Shown here: positions 30,963 through 41,400 of the stretch, piece after piece
Layout: the number at the start of each line of letters is the position of its first letter
How positions within the stretch are numbered: the stretch's first letter is position 1
Assembly: GCA_032716605.1 (NCBI GenBank)
Contig: CM064485.1
Location: 27,458,138-27,522,137, forward strand
From: Paralithodes platypus
Lineage: Eukaryota; Arthropoda; Malacostraca; Decapoda; Lithodidae
Direction: 5' to 3'
Length of the DNA stretch: 64,000 bases
Program-made: the position numbers and the translations under genes
Notes under the pieces: model-generated
Database searches by the model: none
What the model was told of the DNA's origin: nothing
Seen by the model: only the letters and a program-made list of their open reading frames with translations

Positions 30963-32816
30963 TTAACGCACTATATTAGGCATTAATGTCTTATTCGAGC
31001 TTTTCAAGGATTCTAATTCATTGGAAAAGGTTTCTATTTGAACCCATTTGATCAAAGTTACTTCAGCTGCTTTAAATTCATGAGCATCAATGTTGTGACC
31101 CCTGTTGCAGAGTTGGCCCGTTACTTTAAGCTTGAGATTGGATACATATCGTAATACCCAAGCTACAACTCTGACTAGTTTATTATAGTCACCGAATCTT
31201 GCCCACTCTATGATAGGACCTGGTGGCTCATTTGGTTGGGCTGTAACTGCCACTGTTTCCAGTGGCAGAAGTCCCTCACCAACAGCATGCCAAATCGTCC
31301 ATTCACTTTCATGGAGCAGCCACTTTGGACCATGCCACCACAATTCGGACTTCATTAGCTGGCTAGCCGTTATACCCCTAGTTATGAGATCACTAGGGTT
31401 TTCTTTTGTATTTACATAATGATAAGCAACATCTGGCAAAAGGGCTCTAATCTCATCTACCCTATTCTGCACATAAGCTGGCAGAGACTTATTGCTATGT
31501 ATCCAGTTGAGTTCGACCTGACTATCGCACCATACGTGAACGATTACAATATTTAATTCGCTCTCGTATGCTGCGCGTACATGTTGCACCAGATGTGCTA
31601 ATAACAGCATGGCAGTCAATTCCATTTTAGGGATAGTTACCTTTTTAACCGGGGCTACCTTGGCCCGGGCTGTAACTAAATGTGCCCCAAATGAAGTAAC
31701 AACATATATGGCTACCCCGTATGCCGTGGCGCTAGTATCGCAAAACGTGTGCAACGTAACGTCACCGAACGCCGCCACTTTACGAGGTATAGGTTTAGTA
31801 CATAGGATGGCATATTCATTCAACAACAATGTCCCTTGGTCATTCAGGTCCTCGGGCAAACTGTCATCCCATCCTAATTTACGTCTCCAAACTTCCTGCA
31901 TTAGAATCCTAGCTCTTATGGTAACAGGTAATGCTAGACCCAAAGGATCAAAAAATTGCGCAATTTTGCTCAACAGACTTCTTTTTGTGTGCGCTCCTGT
32001 CTGCTGAGCAAAAGACCTTGTTTGAAAAGTTAGTATGTCATGTTTAGGTTGCCAGATCATCCCCAAATTTCTGGACTTTTCCTGGTTAAGAGATGCCGTA
32101 CCGTCCACCTGTATCAAACTCTGAAGATCTTTACTATTAGCAACCCACTCGCGGAGAAATAGATGTGCATCCGCAAACAATCTGCGTGCTTGCCAGTATG
32201 CATATAACAAATCATCCTGACTATCGCTAGTACCCTGCAAATTGTCAATGTATAATCCGCGAGATAGTTTACTTGTGTCCTCATGAGTGTCAGCTAGATG
32301 TTTTCTGATTGTGGCATTTAACAAAAACTGCGAGCACGTGGCCCCAAAGAGTACAACCCGAAAACGGTATATTATGATTGGACTTTCAGAGTCGCTAATG
32401 TCGCCGAACCAAAGAAAGTGGGCAACATCTCTATCTTCCTCCTTTAGCTTGACCATCAAGAATGCTTTCTCGATGTCACTGGTATAGGCGTACTTCCCCA
32501 GCCTAAACCACAATAGATGTTGGGACAGGTCCGACACCATGGACAGACCTGTCAACAGGCAGTCATTTAGACTGGGTTGTTGTCCTTGGTGGGCAGAACA
32601 GTCATACACCACCCGTATTGGTGTGGTGACGCTGTCTTTCCTTACCCCATGATGGGCCAGATAGTGAACCCTACCCTTCTTAAACGGTTCCTTGACATCG
32701 ACTCTCTCAATAAAGCCCCTATCCTCATAACTCCGAAATACATCGTCATACGCCTGGCGCGTGCTCGGTTCGTTAGACAATTTCCGCTGCAATGCGCGCA
32801 AGCGACCTAATGCCAA
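30963..32816 (-). CDS. BEL-2 reverse transcriptase and RNase H part of pol
   Basis: RT blocks: RGFIERVDV, YDCSAHQGQQPSLNDCL (near 32570), TSDIEKAFLMVKL (motif A, near 32470), FGATCSQFLLN (motif B, near 32340), YIDN (motif C, near 32255). RNase H: TFCDTSATAYGVAIYV (near 31740), PKMELTAMLLLAHL (near 31610), WCDSQVELNWI (near 31520), TKENPSDLITRG (near 31395). The first codons lie after a +/-1 frame change from the gag-protease frame at about 32825-32835. It ends at the in-frame TAA 30963-30965. Together these convert the RNA to DNA. Confidence 0.92.
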   Translation of the reverse strand: MALGRLRALQRKLSNEPSTRQAYDDVFRSYEDRGFIERVDVKEPFKKGRVHYLAHHGVRKDSVTTPIRVVYDCSAHQGQQPSLNDCLLTGLSMVSDLSQHLLWFRLGKYAYTSDIEKAFLMVKLKEEDRDVAHFLWFGDISDSESPIIIYRFRVVLFGATCSQFLLNATIRKHLADTHEDTSKLSRGLYIDNLQGTSDSQDDLLYAYWQARRLFADAHLFLREWVANSKDLQSLIQVDGTASLNQEKSRNLGMIWQPKHDILTFQTRSFAQQTGAHTKRSLLSKIAQFFDPLGLALPVTIRARILMQEVWRRKLGWDDSLPEDLNDQGTLLLNEYAILCTKPIPRKVAAFGDVTLHTFCDTSATAYGVAIYVVTSFGAHLVTARAKVAPVKKVTIPKMELTAMLLLAHLVQHVRAAYESELNIVIVHVWCDSQVELNWIHSNKSLPAYVQNRVDEIRALLPDVAYHYVNTKENPSDLITRGITASQLMKSELWWHGPKWLLHESEWTIWHAVGEGLLPLETVAVTAQPNEPPGPIIEWARFGDYNKLVRVVAWVLRYVSNLKLKVTGQLCNRGHNIDAHEFKAAEVTLIKWVQIETFSNELESLKSSNKTLMPNIVR

Positions 32817-34938
32817 ACCATAGTTGGTAGGCAGGGCTTATCTCACTGTTCTTCCAGGGTAAACTAACTTTATATTGCTTGTCTGAGGCACAGTAGCACA
32901 CAGACTCGTCAAACCTTTGTAGCGCAACTTCCGAGTCATAATCAGTCTCCATAGGATTAATGCCTATGTGATCCAATCTCCACAGTCGTTCCAGGTCGAA
33001 CTCGGCAGCCATCTTAGGGTCACTAGGTTGGGAATCCTCCCTTCCCAACTCCTCTGCCACGGTTACATTGACTCTATATATCGAGACCGTGTCGACCAGG
33101 ACCTTTGACTGTGTAGTATGTACCTTTCCGCTCATGCAATATCCAAATTTAGTGGGGATTAAAATTACACCACACATCTTTTTAAATACAGGGTATACTA
33201 CTTCATAATAATGATCCACACCAAGTAGAACATGCACCTCACTCTGATTTCCCATGGGATCTGACAAGTTAACCCCTTTGCTACGTAATGCGTGTTCCAC
33301 CTTCTTCACACCCACAGATACATATTCTGGTAGGGTGTCTACCACGATACAAGTCATAAAGTACCGGTTTTTACGGTAGAAATATGAAATCTCCGCTATC
33401 TCGTAGTCTTGCTTATCAGTAACCCCTGTGAAGCCCTGTAATCGAAGAGTCTCAGCCCCTACGATTCGGTGCTTCAGTCCCACTAGTACGGACCTCTTTA
33501 TAAAGGAACGTTGAGACCCTTGATCTAGAAGTACCCGACAAACTTTGTTACTGTCATTACCTTCCATGGGAATCTGTATTGTGGGCAATATAGTGGTGTC
33601 TTGCGTGCTACCTAGTGTCACAGTTGTAGTACCCTCTGTATTGACGTCTTTGACTTTATCTGCAGTAGGACACAACTTATCAAAGTGATGTCCTTTGCAG
33701 TGCCGACAGGGCCTTAAGTATGTAGCAGTACATTGTCCCTGCTTACCATGTTCCCCACTTAGACAACCTACACATAGCTTCAATCTTTTCGCCTGTGCTA
33801 GTTTTGTCTCATTTGTTGGGTATTTTATGCAGAAACTCCATTTATGTTTGTTGTTACATAGCTTACATAGAATCTGAGCAGGTTTCTTATATGCACCCTC
33901 TTTCTTTTCTTTAGTCCCCACTGTCATGCTTATTGTTCCCCTCTTCTCCACATTCTCACTCCCTCCCGACACATACATTCTCCCCTTGTTCAACTGTAGA
34001 TTATTGATCTCCTTACTGAACTGAGTTTTGAATTCCCCCAGCTCAAATGATCTTACCTTATCAAGTATTGCCATAGGAAGCTTCTGACGCAAGATAATGA
34101 CTATCATTTCCTGCGTGGTAAGCCCTAGGGTGTCTAGCGATCGAGTATGGCACTCCATATTTGCCCTGAAGTTTGTCAACTCATCAACCTTATACTGTGG
34201 TTCTGTGAGCCCCAACAAGGCAACGACATGGGCCATCTTCAACTGCTCTCTATCCCCGTATGTGGACTCTAATAAGTGTACCGCTTCAAGATAACTACCA
34301 CCCACTACTGCAAAACCCTCTATTAAATGTAAGGCCTCTCCTTCCATTTGTCCCTTCAGATAGTGAAACTTGCGGACATTATCCAAAGAGGATTCATGAA
34401 CCGTAGATCGAAATACGTCCCAAAAAGCTAACCACTCAGTCAACTTGCCCCCAAATGTAGGAAGATTGAGCTTTGGGAGGTGTACAGTATGTTTTGGGTC
34501 AGCCCTTCTATGGGCCTCATTATCGCCTCCCTTCTTACTTGCGACAGCACGCTGTAATAGGTACTTCGCTCTAAAGACAGGTTCGTCATAGAGGGCGCGA
34601 TTATCATACTCTGTATCTATCTCTTCCTCCTCTATCATGTCAGCCACAATCACCTCACTCAGACCCATAATACGACCGTGGGTAGCCTGGACGTTTTCTA
34701 ATCTAGCCTCCAATTCCTCTAGTTCAGCAGTAGTGATGAAAGTGTTGACGTCCACAATTAGCCTATTTAATACTCCCCGAAGTCCTGCCCTATGATTTTT
34801 AGGGGCTTTGATCAGCACCCCACTAGACGGTGTCTCTTTATCGTTTTTATTCATTTTGCATGTGAGCCTATAGGCTATGTATCTAAATGTTACGTTACAA
34901 AGACAACGGCAAAATAATAGTCTAGTTAAGAGATGCAA
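32773..34938 (-). CDS. BEL-2 gag and aspartic protease
   Basis: The likely start is ATG 34854 (MNKNDKETPSSG). The upstream 28 codons to 34938 are leader read-through. The gag core has PKLNLPTFGGKLTEWLAFWD (near 34450) and STYGDREQLKMAHVVALLGL. Knuckles: CKLCNNKHKWSFC (near 33850), CVGCLSGEHGKQGQC (near 33755), CRHCKGHHFDKLC (near 33690). The protease (A17-like) carries LLDQGSQRSFIK near 33520, with Q where S/T is usual, and LLGVDHYYEV and LIPTKFGYCMSG. The last ~18 residues after 32830 are out-of-frame readthrough past the frame break, so the true domain end is near 32830. Confidence 0.9.
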   Translation of the reverse strand: MHLLTRLLFCRCLCNVTFRYIAYRLTCKMNKNDKETPSSGVLIKAPKNHRAGLRGVLNRLIVDVNTFITTAELEELEARLENVQATHGRIMGLSEVIVADMIEEEEIDTEYDNRALYDEPVFRAKYLLQRAVASKKGGDNEAHRRADPKHTVHLPKLNLPTFGGKLTEWLAFWDVFRSTVHESSLDNVRKFHYLKGQMEGEALHLIEGFAVVGGSYLEAVHLLESTYGDREQLKMAHVVALLGLTEPQYKVDELTNFRANMECHTRSLDTLGLTTQEMIVIILRQKLPMAILDKVRSFELGEFKTQFSKEINNLQLNKGRMYVSGGSENVEKRGTISMTVGTKEKKEGAYKKPAQILCKLCNNKHKWSFCIKYPTNETKLAQAKRLKLCVGCLSGEHGKQGQCTATYLRPCRHCKGHHFDKLCPTADKVKDVNTEGTTTVTLGSTQDTTILPTIQIPMEGNDSNKVCRVLLDQGSQRSFIKRSVLVGLKHRIVGAETLRLQGFTGVTDKQDYEIAEISYFYRKNRYFMTCIVVDTLPEYVSVGVKKVEHALRSKGVNLSDPMGNQSEVHVLLGVDHYYEVVYPVFKKMCGVILIPTKFGYCMSGKVHTTQSKVLVDTVSIYRVNVTVAEELGREDSQPSDPKMAAEFDLERLWRLDHIGINPMETDYDSEVALQRFDESVCYCASDKQYKVSLPWKNSEISPAYQLWFGIRSLARIAAEIV

Positions 34939-35266
34939 ACCGGCGGACTTCTATGTTATGGAGAAAAAATAGTACACTAAATAACAATACCTACTAATGG
35001 ATCATATTGAACAAGAAAACAAATGTTAGGTCAGGTCATATGTCACAGGAAGTCTGAAATGGAAAAGAACATTATTGGGGAAAGATGATGGGTGGGATGC
35101 AGGATTTGGGCAGGTGCAACGATGTGACCCTGCATTCCGGCTCTAACCATCGCTTGGCTAGCCTTGCCAGTTTATCATAGAGTTGTTCCTGCATCCTGTT
35201 ATATGTCCCCTTGTTCATTGCCTTAAAATCCCTTACTGGTAGCTAATTCCCGGGTCTGGGCACCAA

Positions 35267-36056
35267 TGTGGTAAACTATCAATGGAAGTTAAATATTACT
35301 AAGCTAAAATGAATCAAATAAAATCAATCAAAATGAAACTACTCTATATCTAAATTGAATTCAATCTGAAACAAGCTAATTTATATCCAAAGGTCTCACA
35401 TAATAAATGTATATATATAGGGCAAGGTTATAAGGGTTAATATTAGCCAGGAATTAACTCACCAATAGTTCCACATGGCAATGAGGCAAGGGAGAACGTT
35501 TTACCCAATATGGCGGTGGACAATGGGGAACGAGACTTCGGTCCCGAGACACAGTCAAGTTAAAGAAAGAATAAATGATTACATGGGAATGGACATGATT
35601 ATTATGCTTATCTGTCAGTCAGTCATGGTGTAGATGAGAGCGTCGTGATGGTGTAACTGTGTGTATTGCTGTATGTGTATTGTGATTAGAGGCACAAAAG
35701 CTCGATCAACTGAGGGCGGAAATTTAGATGTTAACTGGTTGGTGTTCGTGAAGGCTCTGGTGTTCCTCGAAGACACACCTTGCTGCCTTGGCAAAACGCC
35801 AGGAGCCCAAATTATCGTACCGCATCTAGGTTGCTCTATACGATAAATTATATTAATATATACGATAAATTCATATATACTACATAAGACCATGGCAATA
35901 TTGCTTAATAGCATATTAGGCCTTTTATAACTTAACTTATTTACAATCTTATAATATACGATCTACTCGTCCTACGTCGTGCTGTAGGAGCGATCGTGAC
36001 GTCACAGAGACATACGAGATCACAAAAGAGTCATATTCTATCGTATTTATACGATA
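35267..36056 (-). repeat. BEL-2 5' LTR
   Basis: About 790 bp, direct repeat of 28734-29524. It carries AT-rich TATACGATA motifs near its outer end, where the promoter would be expected on the - strand. Confidence 0.9.
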
Positions 36057-36311
36057 CCAGGCCTATGAGAGTTCTTTTAGGGAACTCAGTGGTCCGGTTA
36101 AACTATTTTATTATAAAAAAAAATCATAGTGGAATATAGAAGGCAAAGAATCGACAGGGTGTTTACTTACTACCCAAAACAGCATCGAAGATACATGGAT
36201 AAGCACTAATGACCGCGACTGTACCTGGGTGACGGAGGTGGAAAACTGGTAAGGGGAAGGGATGGGAGTAGTGATAGGGAGGGAGGTCATGGTGGGAGTA
36301 GTGGAGTATGG

Positions 36312-36490
36312 GATGGATGAGAAGAAATAACCGAAGCACTCACTGAGGAAGGTGGTTGAGGAGCAGAACCAGCAAATGGCAGCACTACTAAAGCTACACG
36401 AGGAGTAAACATAAGGACATTACGGAACTCAACCACCAAGTAAATGCACTCATCAAGGCTGTAACAGGATTCAAACACCTACAGTAAATC
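36312..36490 (+). pseudogene. Duplicated tail of the TRPA terminal exon
   Basis: Matches 27215-27378: GAGGAGCAGAACCAGCA.AT, GCAGCACTACTAAAGCTACA, then ACATAAGGACAT and ACTCAACCACCAAGTAAATG equivalents. It keeps the reading frame for about 15 residues (EEQNQQMAALLKLHEE) and then hits a stop. The membrane part of the exon is absent. It is probably a partial segmental duplicate; BEL-2 later inserted between source and copy, or the duplication spanned that site. Confidence 0.75.
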
Positions 36491-36529
36491 TACAAACTAG
36501 CTGGTTCACCAGTATGATCAGATTACGCA

Positions 36530-37305
36530 GAGATGGTGGTGCAGTTTTATTTGTTTTGTTTATTTTCTATTTGTATGAAGGAGACAAAAGGCAGACTGAC
36601 TGTAATGAGCATTTCCCCCAAAGCCAAATGAGTGACAGAGAACCAAATACAAGAAACGTTTTGGTCAAAATGCCTGGACACACAAAGTTTAAAGCAGTCT
36701 AAGTCATAGGATGAAGGAAAGATTGTTTGAGGGAGAGCATTCCAGAGATCACTTATTGAGTAGAAGAAAGACTGAGAACATTAGCTAATTTTTGAGTTGG
36801 AGAGCCGGACAGAATGGAGTGGGACTGTGCTGAAAGGCGGGTTCCTCATACTCGCCGCAAGGAAGGGGGTATGCACTGAGAGAGCTCTGAAGAACACAGA
36901 TTGTTGTAATAGCAATAGAAAAGAGAAAGAGATGCAACATTGCAGTGTGTAAAAGATATTGTAGGGAACTAGAAAGAGGAAAGGAGTTGATGAGCCGAAA
37001 TTCTTTAGACTCTATTCTTTCAAGAAGTGCGGTATGGGTGGAACCTCCCCACACATGCAAACAATACTCGATACATGGGTGCACTGTGCCCCTATACAGG
37101 GCAAGAAGCTATGTGGGGGTGAAGAACGCACGGAGGCAGAGACGGCCGAGTACACCTAACATCCGGGAAGCTGTTTTAGCAAGTGTGGTAATATGATCTT
37201 TTCAAGAAAGGTTGGATGAAAAAGATACACCAAGAATATTGAGAGACGGTGAATGGTTGATTTGTGTATTGTTGAAGAGTAATTGATAGCCTTGTGGAAG
37301 ATTGT
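36530..37305 (-). mobile_element. LINE-B 3' fragment, truncated
   Basis: The - strand reads CIEYCLHVWGGSTHTALLERI near 37060 and matches the LINE-B C-terminus and 3' UTR (48120-48770). The frame is broken near 37160 and 36950. It is truncated at 37305 by the TGCCCCTTTCCCAC element. Confidence 0.8.
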
Positions 37306-37800
37306 TAATGCCCCTTTCCCACTGATGCGACTTCTCACGATTTTCATCGCCGACACCAATAAATTGGCACATTCGTGACATGTCGCAACAAAATCTTACA
37401 CCCTCGCATGATATTCGTTTGGCTCGCAAGGCCTCGCAAGGGCCCTCGCAAACGTTCGGATTGTTCAAAATTTTGGACAAGGACTCACGAGGGTTCATAG
37501 CCCTCGCAAGCATCGTCGAACATCGCAGAGGGATCTGCGAGGCCCTCGGAGATCATCAGCGACACATCGTGGAGGGTTTCGCACAAAAAAACCACTTTGC
37601 AACGCTGCACGGCGGCTCGACGATGCACAAGAGTCATCGGCGATTTCGTCGTCGATTAGTCGTCGACGTGCGCACGAGTACTCGCCGAGAGTATACCCGC
37701 CAGGGTTATGCTCGCACGAGCCATGCGAAGGGCCTTGCGACGTCGCGGAATGCTCAAGACACACCTTGCCGAGGCCAAAGAGCACCTTCGGCGAGGTGGG
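37306..37800. mobile_element. GC-rich repeat with TTAATGCCCCTTTCCCAC end
   Basis: The left end matches 56946 and, inverted, 59515. The interior is rich in CGCGA/TCGCC phrases, which create long but meaningless Arg-rich frames (37380-37817). Only one end is visible here, so the right boundary is approximate. Confidence 0.55.
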
Positions 37801-38463
37801 TAAAACAAAATAATTAGGCCTATAGTGAACCTGTCAACCCTTTTTTATATGCACCTCTCGTGGGGGGTTCACTTTTTGTTTTTTCTCTTTCTCTCCTTTT
37901 TTCTTTCTCTCCTTTTTACTCTTTCTCTGGTTTGTATCCATTCAGCCCCATTCAGCCAACTGTTTTAAGACGTTTATCCCCATCCAAGTATCGATATCTT
38001 CCTGGCAAGCGATAGCGAACCAGCATTATATGGAGAAATCCGGCTTCGCCGGAGAAATTTTTCTATCGAAAAATGTACAAATTTAGCTTGCTCTCAAAAC
38101 AAAAATATATATATGTTGGCTCGCTACCGCTCACCAGGAAAATATTGAAACCTGGATGGGGGTAAACGTCTTAAAACAGAAGGCTGAACGGGGCCGAACG
38201 GATACAAGGCAAAGAGAGAGGGCGAGAAAGAGAAAATCAAAAAAAACGAGGAGAGAGGGAGAGAAAGAGAAAAAAAAAAGGCGAGGTGGGCTCAATTAAG
38301 CCGTAACGCAAACATTGAGCTCACCTCGCTGTGGAAATGGACCGTTTGTTTGGTCATTCATTCCTTTATTTCTTAGTTTCCTCACTAGACCTCCATCAAA
38401 CTTAAAACAAAAAACTCTAGACCCCCCTTCAAGATAAATTTGTACATTTTCGACGAGTTGGGT

Positions 38464-38690
38464 TGGGTATGAGGAGGGATCTGCTTGGTGTGGGCCAATC
38501 GGCGCTTTGCAGACCCCGTAATCTTGTGTCGATCTCTGACCGTTTTGGTGAGGTCAGTCCTCAAGGCATTAGTGAGTTGGGTCTATAATTAGGCCTTGTA
38601 ATTGGGGTTGGGTGTGACAGGGATCTGCCTTGTGTGGGCCGATCGGCTTTCTGCAGACTCCCGTTTTCTTATGTTCTTATGTTTGTGCCA
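38464..38690 (+). mobile_element. Two tandem retroposon 3' ends (GGGATCTGCCTTGTGTGGGCC type)
   Basis: GTTGGGT.TGA..AGGGATCTG...GGGCC.ATCGGC...TGCAGAC occurs twice (about 38462 and 38605), the second ending with CTTATGTTCTTATG. An inverted relative is at 45225-45345. It is probably a LINE/SINE tail nested in the palindrome centre. Confidence 0.6.
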
Positions 38691-38753
38691 TGAAATATAT
38701 GCAAAAAGTTTTCGGATAATCTCGCCGAGGTATTCGCCGAAGAGAAAACAAAA

Positions 38754-38958
38754 AACATCGAGGTGGGCTCAATGTTTGCGTTACGGCTTAAACATCGAGG
38801 TGGGCTCAATGTTTGCGTTACGGCTTAAACATCGAGGTGGGCTCAATGTTTGCGTTACGGCTTAAACATCGAGGTGGGCTCAATGTTTGCGTTACGGCTT
38901 AAACATCGAGGTGGGCTCAATGTTTGCGTTACGGCTTACAAATTGAGCCCACCTCGCC
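38754..38958. repeat. 37-bp minisatellite from the palindrome loop, about 5 copies
   Basis: The unit ATCGAGGTGGGCTCAATG plus TTTGCGTTACGGCTTAAAC is repeated almost perfectly. The unit equals the hairpin tip and loop seen singly at 57670, 58131 and 58744, so it is a local amplification of that tip. Confidence 0.85.
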
Positions 38959-39401
38959 TTTTTTTTTTTTTTTCTTTCTCTCCCTCTCTCCTCGTTTTTT
39001 TCTTTTCTATTTCTCTCCCTCTCTCTTTGCCTTGTATCCGTTCGGCCCCGTTCAGCCTACTGTTTTAAGACGTTTACCCCCATCCAGGTTTCAATATTTT
39101 CCTGGTGAGCGGTAGCGAGCCAACATATATATATTTTTGTTTTGAGAGCAAGCTAAATTTGTACATTTTTCGATAGAAAAATTTCTCCGGCGAAGCCGGA
39201 TTTCTCCATATAATGCTGGTTCGCTATCGCTTGCCAGGAAGATATCGATACTTGGATGGGGATAAACGTCTTAAAACAGTTGTCTGAATGGGGCTGAATG
39301 GATACAAACCAGAGAAAGAGAGAAAAGGAGAGAAAGATAAAAAACAGGTGAACCCCCACGGGAGGTGCATAGAAAAAACGGTTGACAGGTTCACTATAGG
39401 C

Positions 39402-40440
39402 TATGGGTGTTTTGGGGTGATTTTGGACCAAAGACCATAGTCCATGGGGGTTTTTGGGGTGTTAGTGGATCAAAGGCTATAGTCCGTGGGTGTTTTTGGA
39501 CCAAAGACCATGGGTGTTTTAGGGTGTGTTTGCACAAAAGGCTCTAGTCCATGGGTGTTTGGGGGTGGGTTTTTTTTTACCATTGGCTATAGTCCATGGG
39601 TATTTTGTGGTGTTTTTGGACCAAAGGCTACTTATAGTCCGTAGGTGTTTTGAGGTGTTTAGGTACCAAAGGGTAATATATGGTGATTTTTGTTATTTTT
39701 TGGACCAAAGGTTGTAGTCCATGGGTGTTATGGGACCAAATACTATAGTTCACGGGTGTTTTGGCGTGTTTTTGGACTAACAGTAATAATCCATGGGAAT
39801 TTGTTAACCAAAGGCTATAGTCTATGTGTATTATGGAGTGTTTTTGGACCAAAGGTTATATTCCATGGATATTTAGGGGTGTTTTTGGACCAAAGGCTAT
39901 GTTGTTGTTGTTGTTGCTGTTCCCCAGGCTGCCTGGCCGAACAGCCCCAAGGCCATAACGAGCGCCCCCTACAGAACCCTCCCTGCCTACCACAAAAAAG
40001 CCTGGGTGACCGAAGCCGCTCACAGGCAAGGGGTCGATGAGGGCGCGGAAACGCCCAAGGCCATGGATATGTTGGGATGTTTTTGGACCAAAGTCTATCG
40101 TTCATAGATGTTTCAGGGTGTTTGTGGGCCAAAGACTATAGTCCATGGGTGTTTTGGGGTATTTTTGGATCAAAGGGTATTTTGGGGTGTTTTGGAACCA
40201 AAGGTTATATAGTCCATGGATGTTTTGGGGTGTTTTTGAACCAAAGGGTAAATAGTCCATGGGTGTTTTGTTTATATTTTGGACCAAAGCTCATTGTGTG
40301 TTGGGGTGATTTTGGGGCAAATGCTATAGTCCATGAGTGGTTTGGGGTGTTTTTGAACTAAAAGCTCGTCCATGGGTGTCTTTGGACTAAAGGCTAGTCC
40401 ATGAGTGTTTCTTATTTTGTTTTTCATTTTTTAGTCAAAG
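39402..40440. repeat. Degenerate ~40-45-bp minisatellite
   Basis: Around 20 imperfect copies of GGACCAAAGGCTATAGTCC plus ATGGGTGTTTTGGGGTGTTT, with indels and drift. Interrupted at 39902-40066 by a SINE-A tail insertion. Confidence 0.85.
39902..40066 (-). mobile_element. SINE-A 3' fragment inside the minisatellite
   Basis: On the - strand: CGTTTCCGCGCCCTC, CGGTCACCCAGGC, then GGCCTTGGGGCTGTTCGGCC and GGGGAACAGCAACAACAACA. It is 5' truncated and inserted within a repeat unit, so it postdates the array. Confidence 0.85.
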
Positions 40441-41149
40441 GCTATAGTCCTGAAAGGCCAAATCCAATGGCGCAAACCGATTTCCTTCCGAGGTCCTTCC
40501 TAAAATGAATAATATCGTTTAATAATTGCCAGAATATGATAAAAAGGAATGTCCCTGGTACTGAATGGGTTATTATTCCATAAAACTCTACACTATACCT
40601 TATGTCAGACTTCAGAATGCTAAACCAAAATGTCAAGTATATAATTATGCTAGTGCCTTCATTGATAATATAGGTGTCTTTCCCTTTCCGGTTCTCCCTT
40701 ACTTAGGTTAGGGTTAGTGGGTTAGTACATTATAGGGTTAGTATGTTAACAAGGGAAACAACAACAGGAAATCATATGGGCACCCAGTGAGTTACGGGGT
40801 GGCCTAGGGTAATTGCATAATTCAGTATCGGAATTACTCCTCGGGTCTGGTAGGTTGATATGAGGAGGTTAATACTAGAAGGGTTGGGAATATACAATCC
40901 CGGGGGGGGGGGGGGGGGGGGAGGTTGACGTCTGTGGTTGGCCATCTTGGGGTGGGTTGTCCCCGCGGTTTGTTGAGGGGGTGATCTCCCGGGGCTGGAC
41001 AAGGTGACCTTGGTTCGGGGATTATCGCGGCGAGGCGGGGCCATTCGCTCCTTTTGCCGTCTTGGTGAGCGTCTGTCCGTCTGTCTGTTTCTTCTGTATT
41101 GTACATACTTTAGTTACTAGAAAAGGGAATACTGAGCGTGGAGGTACAT
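40441..41149. other. Intergenic sequence with G-tract
   Basis: No supported gene. A pure G tract of about 19 bases at 40902-40920 could form unusual structure or be an assembly weak point. Confidence 0.4.
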
Positions 41150-41400
41150 ATATATATACTGGTAATGCAGAGAGATACCAGGTGTCTTTCCCGTATCTCT
41201 CTCTTGAGATGGTCGTCTGCAGATTGATCATAATTAAACATATATAAATCAGCAGAGGTAAATCAATACAATAACTGGGCATGGGGTTACATACTTATAC
41301 CTTCGTAATGTAGAGAGAGAAGAGGTGTCTTCCCTTCTTGTCTCTCTCTTAGATGGTTGTCATAGTTAAACATATACATATAAATTAATACAATAATACA
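41150..41400. repeat. Local duplication, two ~110-bp copies
   Basis: 41164-41275 and 41309-41400 share AATG.AGAGAGA, AGGTGTCTT, a TCTCTCT run, AGATGGT.GTC, AATTAAACATAT and AATCAATACAATAA-type phrases in the same order. Confidence 0.6.

Larger units (their letters stand above)
28734..36056 (-). mobile_element. BEL-2: nearly intact BEL/Pao LTR retrotransposon (7.3 kb)
   Basis: Direct LTRs enclose one - strand gag-pol interrupted by one frameshift and one stop. CCAGG occurs at 28729-28733 and 36057-36061, a 5-bp target duplication. The coding strand shows TGGTGCCCAGACCCGGGA beside the 5' LTR (about 35248-35265), a good candidate tRNA primer-binding site, and a GGGGGGAGT polypurine tract beside the 3' LTR (about 29526-29534). 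The LTRs and coding sequence differ clearly from BEL-1, so it is a separate family. Confidence 0.92.
37818..39401. mobile_element. 1.58-kb palindromic element
   Basis: GCCTATAGTGAACCTGTCAA at 37818 is matched inverted at 39382-39401. The arms continue inward with shared modules: GGTTCAC, CTTTCTCTCC stretches, TGTTTTAAGACGTTTA, TCCGGCGAAGCCGGA palindromes, and the GAGGTGGGCTCA tip. A 400-bp insertion (38340-38750) and a 37-bp tandem array sit at the centre. The same modules recur at 50885-51200 and 56570-58980. Confidence 0.75.

Noticed and set aside
32820..32840. Programmed ribosomal frameshift in BEL-2
   Set aside because: BEL/Pao elements usually use a single gag-pol frame. No slippery heptamer with a downstream structure was seen, so a mutation or assembly error is more likely.
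37380..37817. 145-codon Arg-rich ORF
   Set aside because: Created by TCGCC/CGCGA repeats of a dispersed element. No domain, and related copies do not keep the frame.
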